A DNA stretch of 64,000 nt, taken from Marisa cornuarietis (lineage: Eukaryota > Mollusca > Gastropoda > Architaenioglossa > Ampullariidae). Under the pieces are notes generated by a model that saw only the letters and a program-made list of their open reading frames with translations, searched no databases and was not told the origin of the DNA. Position 1 is the stretch's first letter. Each line of letters opens with the position of its first letter. Below are positions 34,801 through 48,089 of the stretch, one piece after another. Location of the stretch: positions 2,421,501 through 2,485,500 of the forward strand of contig SMMW01000033.1 in NCBI GenBank assembly GCA_004794655.1. Direction: 5' to 3'. A program made the position numbers and the translations under genes.

Positions 34801-37244
34801 CAAAAAAACTTCGACAAGACTTTGAAGACATCAGGTTCAAAATTGTGTTCTGCGAGAGTTCTTGAGCGAAAATATAACAGCTTCAAAGGCCGCCATAGTA
34901 AATAGAGTGTCAACAAGCTGGTCTATTTTTAGAATAATAGCGCATCTTCCGTCACTCTCTTGTTAGTCTTTCTCGTTCGTAGTTTATGGATGTGTGCGAC
35001 AGTATTTCTATTTTAGTTTCCCTTTCAGGTATCCTAGTATTTGAAAGTATATTCAGTGTATTAGCCAAGGCAATGTATTCTGTGCACATAAAAACTAGCA
35101 ACGGTGGCCTCCCTTTTTCTCAGCTGCACCTGTGTGTGTGTGTGTGCGTGTCTCCTAGTCAGGCCTTGGCACAAGCACTAACACGCTTGGCAGCTGGCGG
35201 TGATAGACAACAAGTTCAGTTCACAATGTACTTTCATAACCTTGATTGATCCGTTGTTTTCCTCCATCCCACGTGTGGGAGGAAAATTATATGTACAAAG
35301 AGAGGAGTGCCCCTTATAGTGTCCGTGTGTGTGTGTGTGTGTGTCAGCTCGTAGTCAGAACTTGTTTCGAGTACAAATCACATAAAGAAAACATGTTGTG
35401 GCATTTTTACTTTTAAATACTTGCTTCTAACATCAAGTAATTAATTTACATTTAGATCATAGGTGCTATTCAAGATATACAACAATATCAACATCAATAT
35501 TAATGGTAATTATCATTATAGTTTTTATTTCAGCCAAAGTTGTCTTGTCTATCAGCAAATAAAATGCAATGGTTAATGTAGTGGCATTATAGCATAGTTA
35601 TGTAAGGATGCTAACATATGGCTCATATATTCAAATAAGTGGGAAAAGTAAAGTCATGGAAATCTACAAAGTCCCTATGAGTGCAAGTTTCCAATATTCT
35701 CTTAATAAATCACACGCCCATACGTGTATGAGGGAATGAGTGTATGCCAGTGAACATGCAGACAGGTAACAAAAGGAGTGCACATGTTTGACCGAGGGCA
35801 GACCTGCAACATTGAGCAATGCAACTGTCTCTGAGTCACTCGTGTCAGTGAGTGGTTCACTGTACACAACGAGACACTCGAGTTATGTTTTAGTTTCTGA
35901 GAGATTAGCTCTTGGCATTTAGTAACAATAGTGATGACAGCTGAATGAGTTGGGGGGGGGGGGTGTTGTGATGATTATGATAAGCCGTCAAGAAAATAAT
36001 ATTGTACACACGTTTTGAAAGCGGTGCTACTGACATGTACACATATATGCCTTCTACCGTCTATACCGTCTATTATATTACACACTCTGTACATAAATAA
36101 TAAACATATGCATTCATTTATTTATTAGAGATACTCAAGGTTACAACTGAACGAGGACAAGTCAAAGTCATGTTAAAGTAAAAATAAATACTTCAGCTTT
36201 GAGAGTCGCATAATTTAAGTACATCTCCTTCGTCGAAGAAAGAAGGAGGAAAAGATCACTGTGACGAGCACTAAGCGTGGGCAACAAGGAAAACAAGTAA
36301 TGACATACACCAACGCAATCTTACTTTACAGCAGACGCGTCACCTGTCACCTGCTCCTTTACCGGGCCTTCTGAACAGGACACATGTTGTTTAACATGTG
36401 ACTCGAGCAAAATAATTACGTGAATAAAAAAAAAATTCGAAACATAGCCACACACTTGGTAATAAATGCCCGTTTAAAAGGGATCCTTTAGAAAGACGTC
36501 AGACATTTGTGTTGATGGGCGGAAGGAATGAAGCAGCAGGTACAGGAAAGATGTAATTGCTTAAATCTGACCGAGTTGCCGCGGGGAACCAAACCACGTT
36601 CACCGCAGCCCTCTGCTTTCCCCGGGCATTCGTCACGAACCATCCGGGGGTAGAGGGCAGAGGTTAGTGGTGGGAGGTTACAAAATGGGGGGGGGGGTCA
36701 ATGTGGTGAAGAAGGGTGTGGGGGCTGGTAGGGTTTCCTCATCGGACATTCCGTTTCCGCAGCCATATCATTAGAGTGCTTGTTTAGACAACTGGAAACC
36801 GGAACAAGAAATTGCATGACTTAAGAGATGACTACATTCGTTAGAGATATGAAAGAACTTAAAAAAAAAAAAAAGATTTATGACGCATTCGACTTCGCGT
36901 CCGAGGAGGAAGAGGGAAAGGGGTAATCATGAACCTGATATTATTCGGCGCAATAATATACCGGGCGTTGCAACCATCAGGTGGTAATGTTTCCTTTTCG
37001 TTTTTCATAACAAATGCTAATCGTTACGAGGTCTGTTTTTGGAGGCTGACGGTTTAGCGGACCTGCAGATCATCCAAGCATGATCTTTGTTGTCGCAAAG
37101 CTGATATCTCTTTCTATCAGAGAAATGGAGTTTTCTTGTGTGTATATGTGTATGTGATATGTGTGTACATGTGCGCGCGCGCGTCGAGAGTCTATTTTTC
37201 GGTGTATAGGTGTGACTGTCTCGGACGTAAAGAATGACAATAAG
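28849..37244. other. No gene recognised; mostly AT-rich
   Basis: Contains CA/GT runs near 28975, 35135 and 35325, a 20-bp tandem repeat at 30803-30864, a loosely repetitive ACC-rich stretch at about 30550-30715, poly-A near 36860 and poly-G runs near 35951 and 36688. No open frame here shows a domain I can recognise and none has a coherent pair of splice borders. Confidence 0.5.
30803..30864 (+). repeat. Three tandem units of about 20 bp (AATCAATGACCATGTTTTAT)
   Basis: Three consecutive copies, the first with CCTGTTTCG in place of CATGTTTTA. Confidence 0.85.
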
Positions 37245-37257
37245 CTGCAGACAGGAA
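37245..37257 (+). repeat. SINE target-site duplication, left copy
   Basis: CTGCAGACAGGAA, identical to 37442-37454. Confidence 0.88.
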
Positions 37258-37441
37258 TGTTTTTTAATTGGTGTTTTACACCAAGCCAGCAACTAAGGCT
37301 ATATCACGGCATGGCAGCCAGCCCTGTAAACAGATGCCACATGCAGAGAAAGAACAGCGTGCCCGAGACGAGAACTGAACCCAGGACAGCCAACCTTCAC
37401 TGTATTGGTGACAGGCGCTAACCGTTGCGCCACCGGACCGT
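37258..37441 (-). mobile_element. tRNA-derived SINE with 13-bp target-site duplication
   Basis: On the minus strand the element starts ACGGTCCGGTGGCGCAACGG. It carries a pol III box A (TGGCGCAACGG, within 37412-37433) and a box B (GGTTCAGTTCT, 37371-37381) at tRNA-like spacing. A body follows with CATCTGTTTACAGGGCTGGC, then TGCCGTGATATAGCC, then TTGGTGTAAAACACCAATTA and an A-run. The perfect direct repeat CTGCAGACAGGAA flanks it at 37245-37257 and 37442-37454. The tail resembles the broadly conserved 3' domain of molluscan SINEs as I recall it. The intact duplication suggests a fairly recent insertion. Confidence 0.88.
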
Positions 37442-37454
37442 CTGCAGACAGGAA
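37442..37454 (+). repeat. SINE target-site duplication, right copy
   Basis: CTGCAGACAGGAA, identical to 37245-37257, directly beyond the tRNA-like head of the SINE. Confidence 0.88.
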
Positions 37455-40400
37455 GGCAACAGGAAGATGGCCGAAAAAGCGAGAGGCGACAGGCTCGCCA
37501 GACAAGGTGAACCCACCTTCTGCAAGGCGGGTCTCCGCGGTCCCGTCACGCACTTGGGTGATGGCCCCCTAGGGCACCTGCTAGCCTTATTTCATAAACA
37601 AGTGCTCCGTCTGTCAGTTCAGCCAGCCATTTAGCCAGCCATACGTCACGCGAATTGACTTACCAGCTACGTGCGTGCACATGCGCCACCTCGCGCGTGC
37701 TGGCCCGCATTTTTCTCCACTGGCCTTTCTCTCTTATTTTCTCTGCTTTGTTTTTCCAAGTTTTTATCGATTTTGACACTTTTACCAAGCAAATCTCTAC
37801 CGGAACAAAGTCAACATTTGTTTTCGATGTCGGTATTTTCACGAACAATTTCTACCGGAAGAACAACAGCAACGATATTTCTTGGCAGCTGCCTCGCCAG
37901 CAGTAACAAAAACACACGAAGTAGCAACACCAATAACAGCTATAAAGCACAGGTGGTAGTAACAGCAACGGGGGTGGAAAGATGGGGGGGGGCGGGACAG
38001 TGGCGGTTATGGTGGAAGGAAGGTCGCAGAGTAACATTTACAGGCGTATTGGTTTTGTTTTTCTTCCCGAATCTATATCGCCCCAGTTTTAAATACCAGT
38101 AAACAGCCCCGGACATTGGCCCTTGTTTTTACGACTGTGAGAGGCGAGGTTAGAGAAGAGACTAAAGTGCAGAAAGGGAAGCAACCTATGTTGGTGTATG
38201 TGTATGTGTGTGTATTACCGACAGCGCAGCGGTAAGTAAAGTGTTTCCCCAAGACTTCGAGAATCGCGGGTCGCTGATTTACATTCTCTCCTCCAGTACA
38301 CGTAACTACTCTCTGTTTTACAAGGCTAGACTAGCACGCCATGATCTATTCTAGCCTTAGCTGCTGGCTAACTTGCTGTAAAGGATCGGCAACCAACAAA
38401 CTGTCTATCCAGAGAGAGAGAGTGTGTGTGTGTTGGAGGGAGGGGAATATTCCAGGAGGATTTCAATTCGTTGGCATCGTATTGACAACCACTGTTTGAA
38501 AGACAGCAATAAATACTTAATGTGTGAGCAAGGTATTGTAGTGGACTGCAATTCCCAATAGGGAGGAGATGGGAATCTACGGAGACAGCTTAAAACAGTC
38601 GCAAAAGCAAGGCTGTAACACAAGTCGAAGTCAATGTTTATCTTGCAACTAAGAACACCAACAAAGTTTGAGCAATGTAAATATAATGGAGCTCGTAAGC
38701 AAACCTTGAAGCTTGAAAAAAAAAACAATAACGGCAACTATCGCGGTTTGCAGTGGTCTTGGATGAAAACCCTTCTATAGGAAAAGACGAATGCTTGAGC
38801 ACCATTTGTGTCTACGCAGTTTGAATGCAAAAACCCTGTGACAGATCAACAACTTCTGGCGAGGCTTGTGGTTTATATTCTCTTCTAAGTCTTGATTATA
38901 TGCGCCAAGCAAATACAGGTTCATTAACCGCCAATTACCACATCTTGACATTTTCCTTTCGATGTGCAATTAAAACAATTGGCTTAGAAACATGTTTTCA
39001 TCCTAATATAATCTCACCTTTGCTCATTTTATAAATGGACATGTAAAGTAAATTTCCACACTCCCCGATACCTGCTCCCAAAAACGGCGGATTTTTTTTA
39101 CGTGAACGTCGCATACAAGGTGGCAAAGCCTAATCACGTAATCAACGATGTGACAGGAATATGAAAGAAAGCATAAATTGGTAGTGTTTATCCACTATCT
39201 GATGCTGTCATCAGCTTGTGGGTCAACCTACTCGTACGGATTCCTTTGTTTTCGGGATTGCCTGTGGCTTTCTGGTTTGTTTGGTTGGTTTTTTTTTCCT
39301 TCGTTTTTGAATGGACAATTAAAGTAGATTGACGTTTTCTTTGCCCAAAACGTTGACGTATCATGGACCAACGATTTTTAAATCTCACTCCTACATCGAT
39401 GAGACTTGTATCACTAGAAAGAGTGTTCTCTGAGGATTGTAAAGAACGTTAAATTTTTTTTAATCTGTTCAAAAATGGATATATTGCAAATATTTTATTT
39501 CTTATGTCGAATAAAAATCAAAGGCTCCGAACATTTTTAAACTAAAAACGCACAATAAAAATCATTGTATTAAGCAACACTTAACAAGACAGTTTGAATC
39601 ATGACAGAAAGGAACAAGCAACTGTTTATATACATTCGCTGCAATAATTATCAAAGCCTATGTGAAAAGATTGAAGATAAGTAGACAGCAATCACAGGCT
39701 GTTAACGTATAAACAGTTATCTAATTCAGTAAAATTTTACAACAATGTCTCGACTATGCAAGATACATCTACTTCATATGTTTTAGTGGAAACAATAGCA
39801 CCGTTTAGTCCGTTGTTCAAGACAGCAGCGAGAACCAGTCAACCAGTCCCTTATTTTACCGATGTTGACTAATGGAAAGCGAGGTGCATAAATCAAAACC
39901 CGAGTGGTCAGATAAAGTATTGTTAGGTTAAGCAAAGTTTAGTCATCACAAATGTTTTATTTATTATCTGTAGACAATAATTATTCCCAGTCATGAACCT
40001 CCGTAAAGTCACTTTTCAGTTTCAGCTAGATGCTGACTCTAACCAAAGATACTTAGCGTCTCTTCATCTACCAATTCACTACATGTATTATTCATTCCCT
40101 GAAGCACATCTATGTGAACCGGTGAACTATATTTCTGATAATACGATTAATACGACAACCGCTAACTTCGTCTATAATTGCTAGTTTCTGTAAATTGGAC
40201 GGATCCATTATTTCAAACAAAAAAAAAATACTTAAGTCAATGTTTTTCAAATGTTTAGATGCTGTCTGTTCTTGAACAAAAAAAAATACTAGAATACGTC
40301 TGGCAAATCCTAAAACGTTGCCATAGTTAAATATCCCCACTCTATCGACTTGTCCCTCTTTCTTTAAGACGACTAGCCCCCTCAGTGCTTGCAAGAGAAA

Positions 40401-40900
40401 TTAGAGCCTACAATATCCAGTATTAATGGGGAGCCGTATGAGCGGTTACTCTTTGTAAAAATATGGAGCCGTGGTTCTTATGCTCCATGCTACGAAATAA
40501 TGGTCTCCATGTCCTGCCACTTCGTTTGTGGTCGATGATTCGCTTCATTCACTTCAACAATTGCCGTGCGTCCACTTCTACTTCAGCTTCTCTGCGTGTA
40601 TGCCTCAGTGAAGACCGATTATATTGAGATGTGCAGTCTGTTGTCAGTGACTAGAATGATGGTCATTGAGCTAAGTGACTGCAACTGTCGTTTCTTGTAC
40701 ATATTCCCCATGTTGATCCCCACCTTGCTTGATCTCTTCAACACATTTGATCTCTTCAATAGCATTTGGCTATTTCTCCAGTGCATCGCTGCATTGTGTG
40801 CTGTTGTGTCGAATCTTCGCTCTATCTTCGGGTTTCACTTCAGTTTCCTGATTGAATTATAATTCGATCTTCCCGTGCATCGAACTGGGCTCAGCTGCAT
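37455..40900. other. No gene recognised
   Basis: Includes a strong donor-like site on the minus strand at about 37668 (CTG|gtaagt) that would create a stop if joined to Mkx. Otherwise AT-rich non-coding sequence without recognisable elements. Confidence 0.5.
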
Positions 40901-40955
40901 TGTGGCGAAGTGCGCTATAAAAGTGCACTCTTTATTATTCCTAGTATTAATATGA
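40901..40955 (+). mobile_element. Orphan CR1/L2-type 3' tail
   Basis: The tail contains GAAGTGCGCTATAAAAGTGC, then ACTCTTTATTATTCC. This resembles the GCGCTATATAAAT...ATT-repeat 3' ends of CR1/L2 LINEs and their SINE partners, and matches the 3' end of the LINE at 60870-62150. No coding part is visible upstream. Confidence 0.5.
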
Positions 40956-42617
40956 CCAGAAGAAATATACTTAAGAGGGACCTCCAAAAATGCTTAATAG
41001 CTTTCTCAATATGATTATTATGCGTGTGTTCTATACACTTAATAATGGCAGACGTCGTGGACAGGCAAATTTTTCAGCCATTTACTTTCTTGTCTGTTTG
41101 TTATGAAACAAACACTTTCGTCTTCCGCTATAAAATAAAGAACATCCAGTTTGTAAATCGGAATTCAATTTCGAGAACAGGTTGGAATTTTTAAAATTTA
41201 ACATTCCACAGGACACGAGCTTCAAAGCAAACAAAACTGACTCTTTATGTTAAAGAGATCTTTTGACGTGCTAACTAAAGTGTCGTGTTGTTGGCACTAG
41301 TAACACATACAAAGAAAATGGAAGGGCGAATTTTATAAGGCATTTAAATAATGTGCCGTCAATCCTGCAATACCGTGAAGCCTCTTTCACTATCCACCCT
41401 GAATAATACTCACAAATGTCATTCAGCTCAAGGCAATAACAAAAATCTCAGTAAAAGGACTACGACTGAAAAAAAAATAAATCACTGGCAACAGGCTTTT
41501 CGACAAAGGGATTTATTATACTTCTATTCGCAGAACAATACATTCATTGTTCTCTAATGGCACTAAAACCCACGTTAACACGTAACATGTGCAACTATGG
41601 ACGCACAGTTCAACGTAAGGTCAAATTACTCGTAATATTGCATGTAACAACTCCGTCTGTCTTCCACGGTAGAAAAGATAAAAAAGTAAAAGGTTGTTGC
41701 CTTACTCTCAGTGGTCTTTAGACACTTCCAAACATTCTGTACTGCGACTGCCGCTGTGACAACAGAGATATATCGTCTCCTGATGTTCCTAAAATTCTCA
41801 GTAGACGGAGGAAGTTTGTAAAGATGCATAACGACCATTTCTTTAGGTTCCCTGTGGGCCCTTCTGTTTGGTAATGAACTGCACGCACTCAAGTGTTTTC
41901 ATATTTATCAGTAATACTTCTGCAGCTAGCCCTCAGGGCGCTTTTTCATCAACGTCTAGAAGATGTTTCCGTCCCTTTGGGGATAACACTTCTACCACAT
42001 CCTCAGCCCCCTCAACACAGTCCGCCGGCCACTGGCTGAAAGCCAACAATGCCAACAGACCAACACTAACAGCATGCCAACGATAATGAGACGATGTAAC
42101 TGATAATACAGCATGCCAGAAACAACAAATCTGCCATGATGGCAGCAAAAGCAGATTCATCCAATAAGAAGCAGATAATGAGACAATTTGTAGCGGATAT
42201 CGCCCCAGTAACAACACACAGCATCACTGATAACAACTCCAGGAACTGCACGCCTTAATGGTAGGATAAGGCGATAATAATAAGACGGATAACATCCATT
42301 AAGTAATTCATGCTGGCTAATTCTTTGTCTTTCATGCTTGTTTCTTCATCGCTTTCCATATCCGCCACCTGCCTACAATTGAATCCTTCAATTGTGCACC
42401 TTTTCCTTCCATTACTCCAAACACAGTCCACTTAATACTTGTTCTTTCCCCCTCCCCCTTTCCGCTTTTTGCTACTTTCCTACTCGTCTTTCTGTTCAGA
42501 ATCACGATATTTTCAGTGCCTGGTTCCTCTTTGCATTTTCTTGCGTCTTCTATTCGTTGTCAGTACTGTTGTTTATTCTTCTGTCTTTCGTATGCTGTCC
42601 ATGTCTCGTTGTTGTTT

Positions 42618-42690
42618 TAAGCGCTAAGAGCATGATCCTAAAGAGTGTGAGTATGCGCTATATAAATCTTTTATTTATCCTTTATTACTA
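42618..42690 (+). mobile_element. Orphan CR1/L2-type 3' tail
   Basis: It reads AAGCGCTAAGAGCATGATCC, then GTATGCGCTATATAAATC, then TTTTATTTATCCTTTATTA, the same kind of 3' end as at 40901 and in the LINE at 60870. The preceding 200-odd bases are pyrimidine-rich but contain no recognisable reverse transcriptase. Confidence 0.55.
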
Positions 42691-45110
42691 AAGTCATTTT
42701 ACAGTAGCATCATAGTTCGGTAGATATGTGGTCAAATAAACTTAAGTATATATATATATATATGTACACATATTTTGTCAGACCACGGGTTCGGGATACG
42801 TTTTCAATGAATGTCTTTCTTCCAGATTCTCCAATGTAAACATATATACATGCACACATATATCCATGTATACTCATGAAATATGTATGTACACGCACAT
42901 GTATAAAAGTTGTTTCTTTTCAGTCACACATCTAACAACCTAAAAAAAATATCAGCTGATTTTGTGTCAGCTAATTCAGAAGAGGTCGCAGGAGCAGAAA
43001 CTAGAAGCAGCTGTTATTGTTTATACTGTATTAGAATGAATTTAAGGACCGGTGGCCCGTTAGAGGTTTGCTAAGAAGACCGTTCTTGTTGAACGTGTGA
43101 CTGTATTTGGCAAAGCTATCTCTGACTGTAAGATAATAACTACAAATTCAAACAGTCGCATGTTCGATAATATGTATTTACTCAATAGAATACTTTACAA
43201 AAAGAAGGAATGGCGTCATGCATGCATACTGATCCTAACCAGATTGTTACAGCACTGAATGCACCTTTTTCGCTTTCCCCTATCAAACAATGCATCATCA
43301 ATCTTTAAAACACGAACGAGCAACACCTCGTGCTTTGCGCCTGTTTGGACAATCGTTCTATGGCTTCGCTGCATGAATGTCCGTCTCTCATTCCCATTTA
43401 GGTGAATATAAAATTCATAAGATGATCGGGCCTCGTGTCAGTTTGCATAAAATGAAGGTGGTTAAAAGCATACTCATGCAATCCCCCCCCAGCCCTAACT
43501 ACATACTGGTTGGAATGAAACTGCACATTTCATGACTATTATTCCAAGGAAGTAAAACTAAAATTATAATAAATAAATAAAAGCCACGTAGCCTTCCGTT
43601 CAAGAAGCGCACTTGCTGATGAAAAAAATGTTGGTGAGCATCTTCATGATCGCAAGGCTTCTCTTTCAACTACACGGATAATTGCGCTCTCTCGCAAAAA
43701 AAAAACCATGAAGCGCCTCATGCTACATCGAAGTTATCGTCGTCCTTAAAATGAGGAGATGCCGTCGCAAAGTTCTAACAAGCAATAAACGCACGATGTC
43801 TCGAAAGATGTTGCCACTAGCTCAGCAGGAGGACCTGCCATTAAGCAAATGGAAACCTATGTGATGCTGAACTGTTAGGGTGTAATGGGCACAAGAAATA
43901 CCTGGACCGATTGCAATGCTTAATAATTCCTTCCAGCCATGCGGGAGATGACTATAGGAGGCGCGTCCGCTCCTTATAGAGGATAAGACTGTTACAAAGA
44001 TTGGCACAGTGTGTGCATGCGTCTATCGATGGTCTGTGTTTTGTTTGTTTCAGTTTGATTGGAGGGATTACAATGGCACACATAAAGAAATCAAAAATTC
44101 TTTCAAAACTCTAAACAAACTTTTCTTCGCAAGTCATTCGTCTTTGGCCTATACAAGTGTGCTTGTATACTTATTGCTTCTAGATAATTTCGCCGGCAGT
44201 GGGAAGTTCTTTTCAAAAGTAAATTTACCCTCCAGAAAAATTCCATTTAACGATTTATTTACCATGCGTCGCACAGAATTGCCTGATTCTCAGCTGTTCA
44301 GCTTTCTTCGCAAGACGTTAGAAAGTAATTAGGAATGGATAAAAAGGGTACATACAAACGAGTTATACGTAAATAAAACGTAAGCTTTAAGCACAAGGTA
44401 CAACGGACTTCAGATCCTAGAGGTAAGCAGGAAGAGTGGAGGCGCCAGTGGCGGACGTCAGACAGCTTCTGAAGTTCATGTTATTTTAAGGAGAAGCACT
44501 CGGCGTCAGAAGCCTGGCAGTACCTGAACTTGCTGCTACCAGTCAGATCCTGGAGGCTAGAAAGGGGTTGAACCTTACTGCTAACTTCCTTCCCCCGAGG
44601 AAGAGAAAGGACAAACCCTTCAAAACACATCATCTTCGCAGACTTCTGGTAATTTGCATGCGTGACTACGGCGACGTTGTTGGGGTTTGGGTAGGAAGCG
44701 GCAGGAATTACCACCATCCACGACTGCTCCAACCTGTTCACCATCATTGCCGCCAGACTACGAAGGTGGCCTCGGATGTTGAGAAAGGTCGACATTATTA
44801 AGCATCAGAAAGCATTTTCATATTGTAGAGCTGACGTGTGTATGTGAGTTTGTGCGCACGCGCCTGTCTTTGTGTGTGTGTGTGTTAGTGCCTGTGGGTA
44901 TCTCTGTATGGGTGGGTGGGTGAGAGGGCAGTGGCCGGATGTCGCCATGACAGCAGCAGTGAACGCGGTACGCCCTCACGTGCGCTAGGAACTAGCGGCG
45001 AGGTCAGGCGAGTGCAGGCCGGGGACCAGCCCAGATCATCGGCGCCTGACGCAGATGCACGCCCTCGCCGTTGAGGAGGAACGTGAAATGTTTACGCAGC
45101 TCTGGTATAA

Positions 45111-45141
<31 letters not shown>

Positions 45142-48074
45142 ATATAAGCCCACACAAATGTGCACGCATGCGCACGCACACAAGTTGGGAGGCAGCGAAA
45201 AGTTCAGCTCATCAGGGAATGTCCCGCAGTCTGCCCGTCCTGTTTTTATCGAACCTTTGACTTGTACCGTACGTCTGTTACTCGTGTTTTAAATTCTTTG
45301 TATGATACTTTATGACTGCAGCTACAACAGAAAGCACCTGCTCCCTTACAAAATACTTCATTTTTTTCTAAACATTAATTATTTGTGTCCATACTTGTGT
45401 GTGTGTGTGTGTGTGGTCTTCGTTCGCAAGCAGGTGTTCTATATGTTTTTTAACTGTTTGCCAAATATAGTTATTTAGAAGGGGTGGTTTGACTTTCCTG
45501 TTCATTATCCACACAGCTAACCCTGACACAACAGAAGTAAATCAAGTTGTCCTTATCAGTCAGCTAAAGACCTGCAAGCGAAAGTCGTCAGCGATGAATT
45601 GGTGATAAGGCATGTGCAAACGAGTGAGAAGAACAGGATCGGTTTAAAAAAAAACAGAAATGACAACTCTACTCCGATGGAATGTGTTTCCCATACCCAC
45701 GCATTCTTACATGCAGGTGTGACAACCTTAGTGTAACAAATGAATTTACCTGGCCAAGTAGCCGTGAGGGAGATGCAAGTGCTTAACTGTAGACCCGGGT
45801 ACATTTCTGCTAGACAAGCGTACTAGCTACCTATAGGCTACGGAGCTTCCAGGTGTGCTTGGAGACACTCAAACAGAAGCTTGTGCACTGAATAAAAAAT
45901 AGGAAAGACTGAAAGGGTAAATGAGGACACACTACATAAGCATCTGAGAAAACAGAAACACATAAAGGAAAGCGGGAATGAATGAACGTGCTTTAACTCC
46001 CATCTATTGTCACTCTGTCAGGCCAACAAGCATGACTTCAATGTTTCATCACGGGTTCAATCTGTGTATCAGACTGCTGTGGTTTGGCCTTCGCCTCGGT
46101 TCAGCAACTGTATACAAATACTGCTTCACACGCAAACTATCAAGCGACGTGGCGACAGCTTTCTTGGACGTGTTTCATTAAACTGGTGTAAGAATGAGTA
46201 TCTGAAATTCTCTCTGTGTGTGTGTGTGCATGCGTGTGTTTCTGCCTGTGTGTATGTCTCTGTGTGTGTGTTATTCAAAACAGCTCCTTGACCAACCGCG
46301 TGATTGCGCACAAATGAAAAAAAAAACCTAACCGTTTTATCGCATAGAATGTTGTTTTAACAGATGCTAATTTTATCTTGTTCTGCTGACTGAAGGGATG
46401 GACACACCCAGCTTCCTCGGATCATCACACATATATTGTCAGTGTGTGTGTGGGACAGAGAGAGAGAGATTTTATCTCCTTCATGTTCGCAACACCTGTT
46501 TTCTCTGTTGGACATCACGATACATGCGGTCGCCTCATTTTTTTTCGATGGCGTGCTTTTCCGCCACTTTTGGGGTTCATCGAGGTAACAATTACTCAGC
46601 GTCTCTAGAAGTATTGTCAGCGTGCAAAAGATGAAACATTTATTTTCCCAGCTGCGAACTCCCATGAAAACACGTGATACTCTAGTGCAACCACACTTAC
46701 CCCAGGTGATCAATTTTCTGGTCCCGTATTGCACAGGCACACGACAATACAGTTTTACCTGCATTCATACACGACATGCATTCACAGCGTAATGCACTGG
46801 CAGTTACAAGAACAAAACAAAAAGGAAAGGAAAGAAAAAAACGCCTAACAGTTTCGTCCCATAATCCGGAGCACTTTCGCCGACCTACGTTTTCATCCAA
46901 AAAAAAAAAAAACCTGTCACCTCCCTCGCATAACCACTCACGCTACTTGCACACTATGCAACCTTACGTCAACAAATTTTTCTGGTACCAATAAAATTCA
47001 CACTCTGAACTTCGTTATGCCTTCTATTGTTCATGTTTGCCATGTTTGCTATAGTCTAACACCAGCTCCGCCATCGCGGAATCTTAAAGCTGATTGACAG
47101 ATGTCGTGTCCAGAGGTCACGATGTGTACCCCCCGTCCCCCACTACACCTCCTCCTACAACAGACTCTCCACCTATTCCTTCCTCCAGCAGATTAACTCA
47201 TTCACTCCTTGACTCTTTTAAACCCTCGCGACTCCTTTCAAATACACGTTTGATTGGCAATCATTCCATTCGCTCATTTCCACTTCTCCGTCCCAACCCC
47301 ACCAAACCGTATTGTTGGCGAGGCTGTGACGCATTTTCGATATTAGTGAAATCTTTTGTCTGCATTGTTCGCTCTGAGAATAATAAATGTCGATTCTCAA
47401 CAACAAGTGATTCGTTTTTTCCCTCTCTTATATTAAGTGGGGTTTTTTTAACATTCAGTGCAATTTGCCTTGTACTGCAATGGTGAAAGTAAGAATACAA
47501 ATTCTGCGCAGAACTCTGGACTTAACCCCTACCCCTCCATTCCCCTGTCTTGCTGGGGTGGAATCTTTCGCCTTTCTTACTCGACATGCAGGTATGGACT
47601 TTCACATTAAGGTTTGTCTCGGTAGTTTCACGAGGAAATAAAAAGAAGAACAAATTGCGTCCTCAGCGCTGCGACACTTTTATGCATTGCGAAGCCCCAG
47701 AGGAGGTGAGAGACTGTACAGGCCTTCCTTTATCCGCAAGTGATTTCAACAGTAGAAAAGTCTAGGGTTTGATTTCAGCTGCACTGAATGTCGCTTCGAG
47801 TTGCACCAGTCTTGCACACTTCAATGCGCTGAATTTTTGTTGTTGTTGTTGTTGTTGTTGTTGTTAAAGAGGATTACATCCTTTTCTCTCCGGGTTTCAG
47901 CCAGTGAAAAGCCCTTTGTCACCTTGAGCAGCCCGAACTCGGTGACGTCACATGCGTTACACAAGGGTGTGCACATCTAGATTATCTTCAACTTGTAGAA
48001 CATGTTCCACATAAAGTTCACCGAGACAGCATAGTATTAGGAGGCTGGGGCTAGCTGTCCTGAGAGTAAAGAGT
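42691..48074. other. No gene recognised
   Basis: Holds (AT)n at 42747-42763, a GC-rich stretch at about 44930-45080, (GT)n at 45398-45416, a CT/CA compound tract at about 45112-45141 and (GTT)n at 47838-47865. The minus frame at 44481-44795 (entered below) is the best-looking anonymous frame. Confidence 0.45.
44481..44795 (-). CDS. Unrecognised open frame, doubtful
   Basis: A 104-codon frame opens with ATG (MSTFLNIRGHLRSLAAMM) and ends CQASDAECFSLK. It is free of simple repeats, unlike most long frames in the window, and has a mixed amino acid composition. I recognise no domain. The plus strand is also open for 77 codons across the same stretch, which weakens the case. An internal CAG|gtactg could be a donor. 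It may be chance. Confidence 0.15.
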   Translation of the reverse strand: MSTFLNIRGHLRSLAAMMVNRLEQSWMVVIPAASYPNPNNVAVVTHANYQKSAKMMCFEGFVLSLPRGKEVSSKVQPLSSLQDLTGSSKFRYCQASDAECFSLK

Positions 48075-48089
48075 TAAGTATTTTGAGCA
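48075..48089 (+). repeat. Target-site duplication, left copy
   Basis: TAAGTATTTTGAGCA, identical to 48360-48374. Confidence 0.85.

Noticed and set aside
37370..37441. Functional tRNA gene
   Set aside because: Box A and box B are present, but there is no acceptor-stem pairing, and the sequence continues into a SINE body with a flanking target duplication.
37655..37848. Minus-strand frame ending at a perfect donor CTG|gtaagt
   Set aside because: Joining it to the first Mkx exon seen would create a TGA codon, and the frame resembles no Mkx N-terminus.
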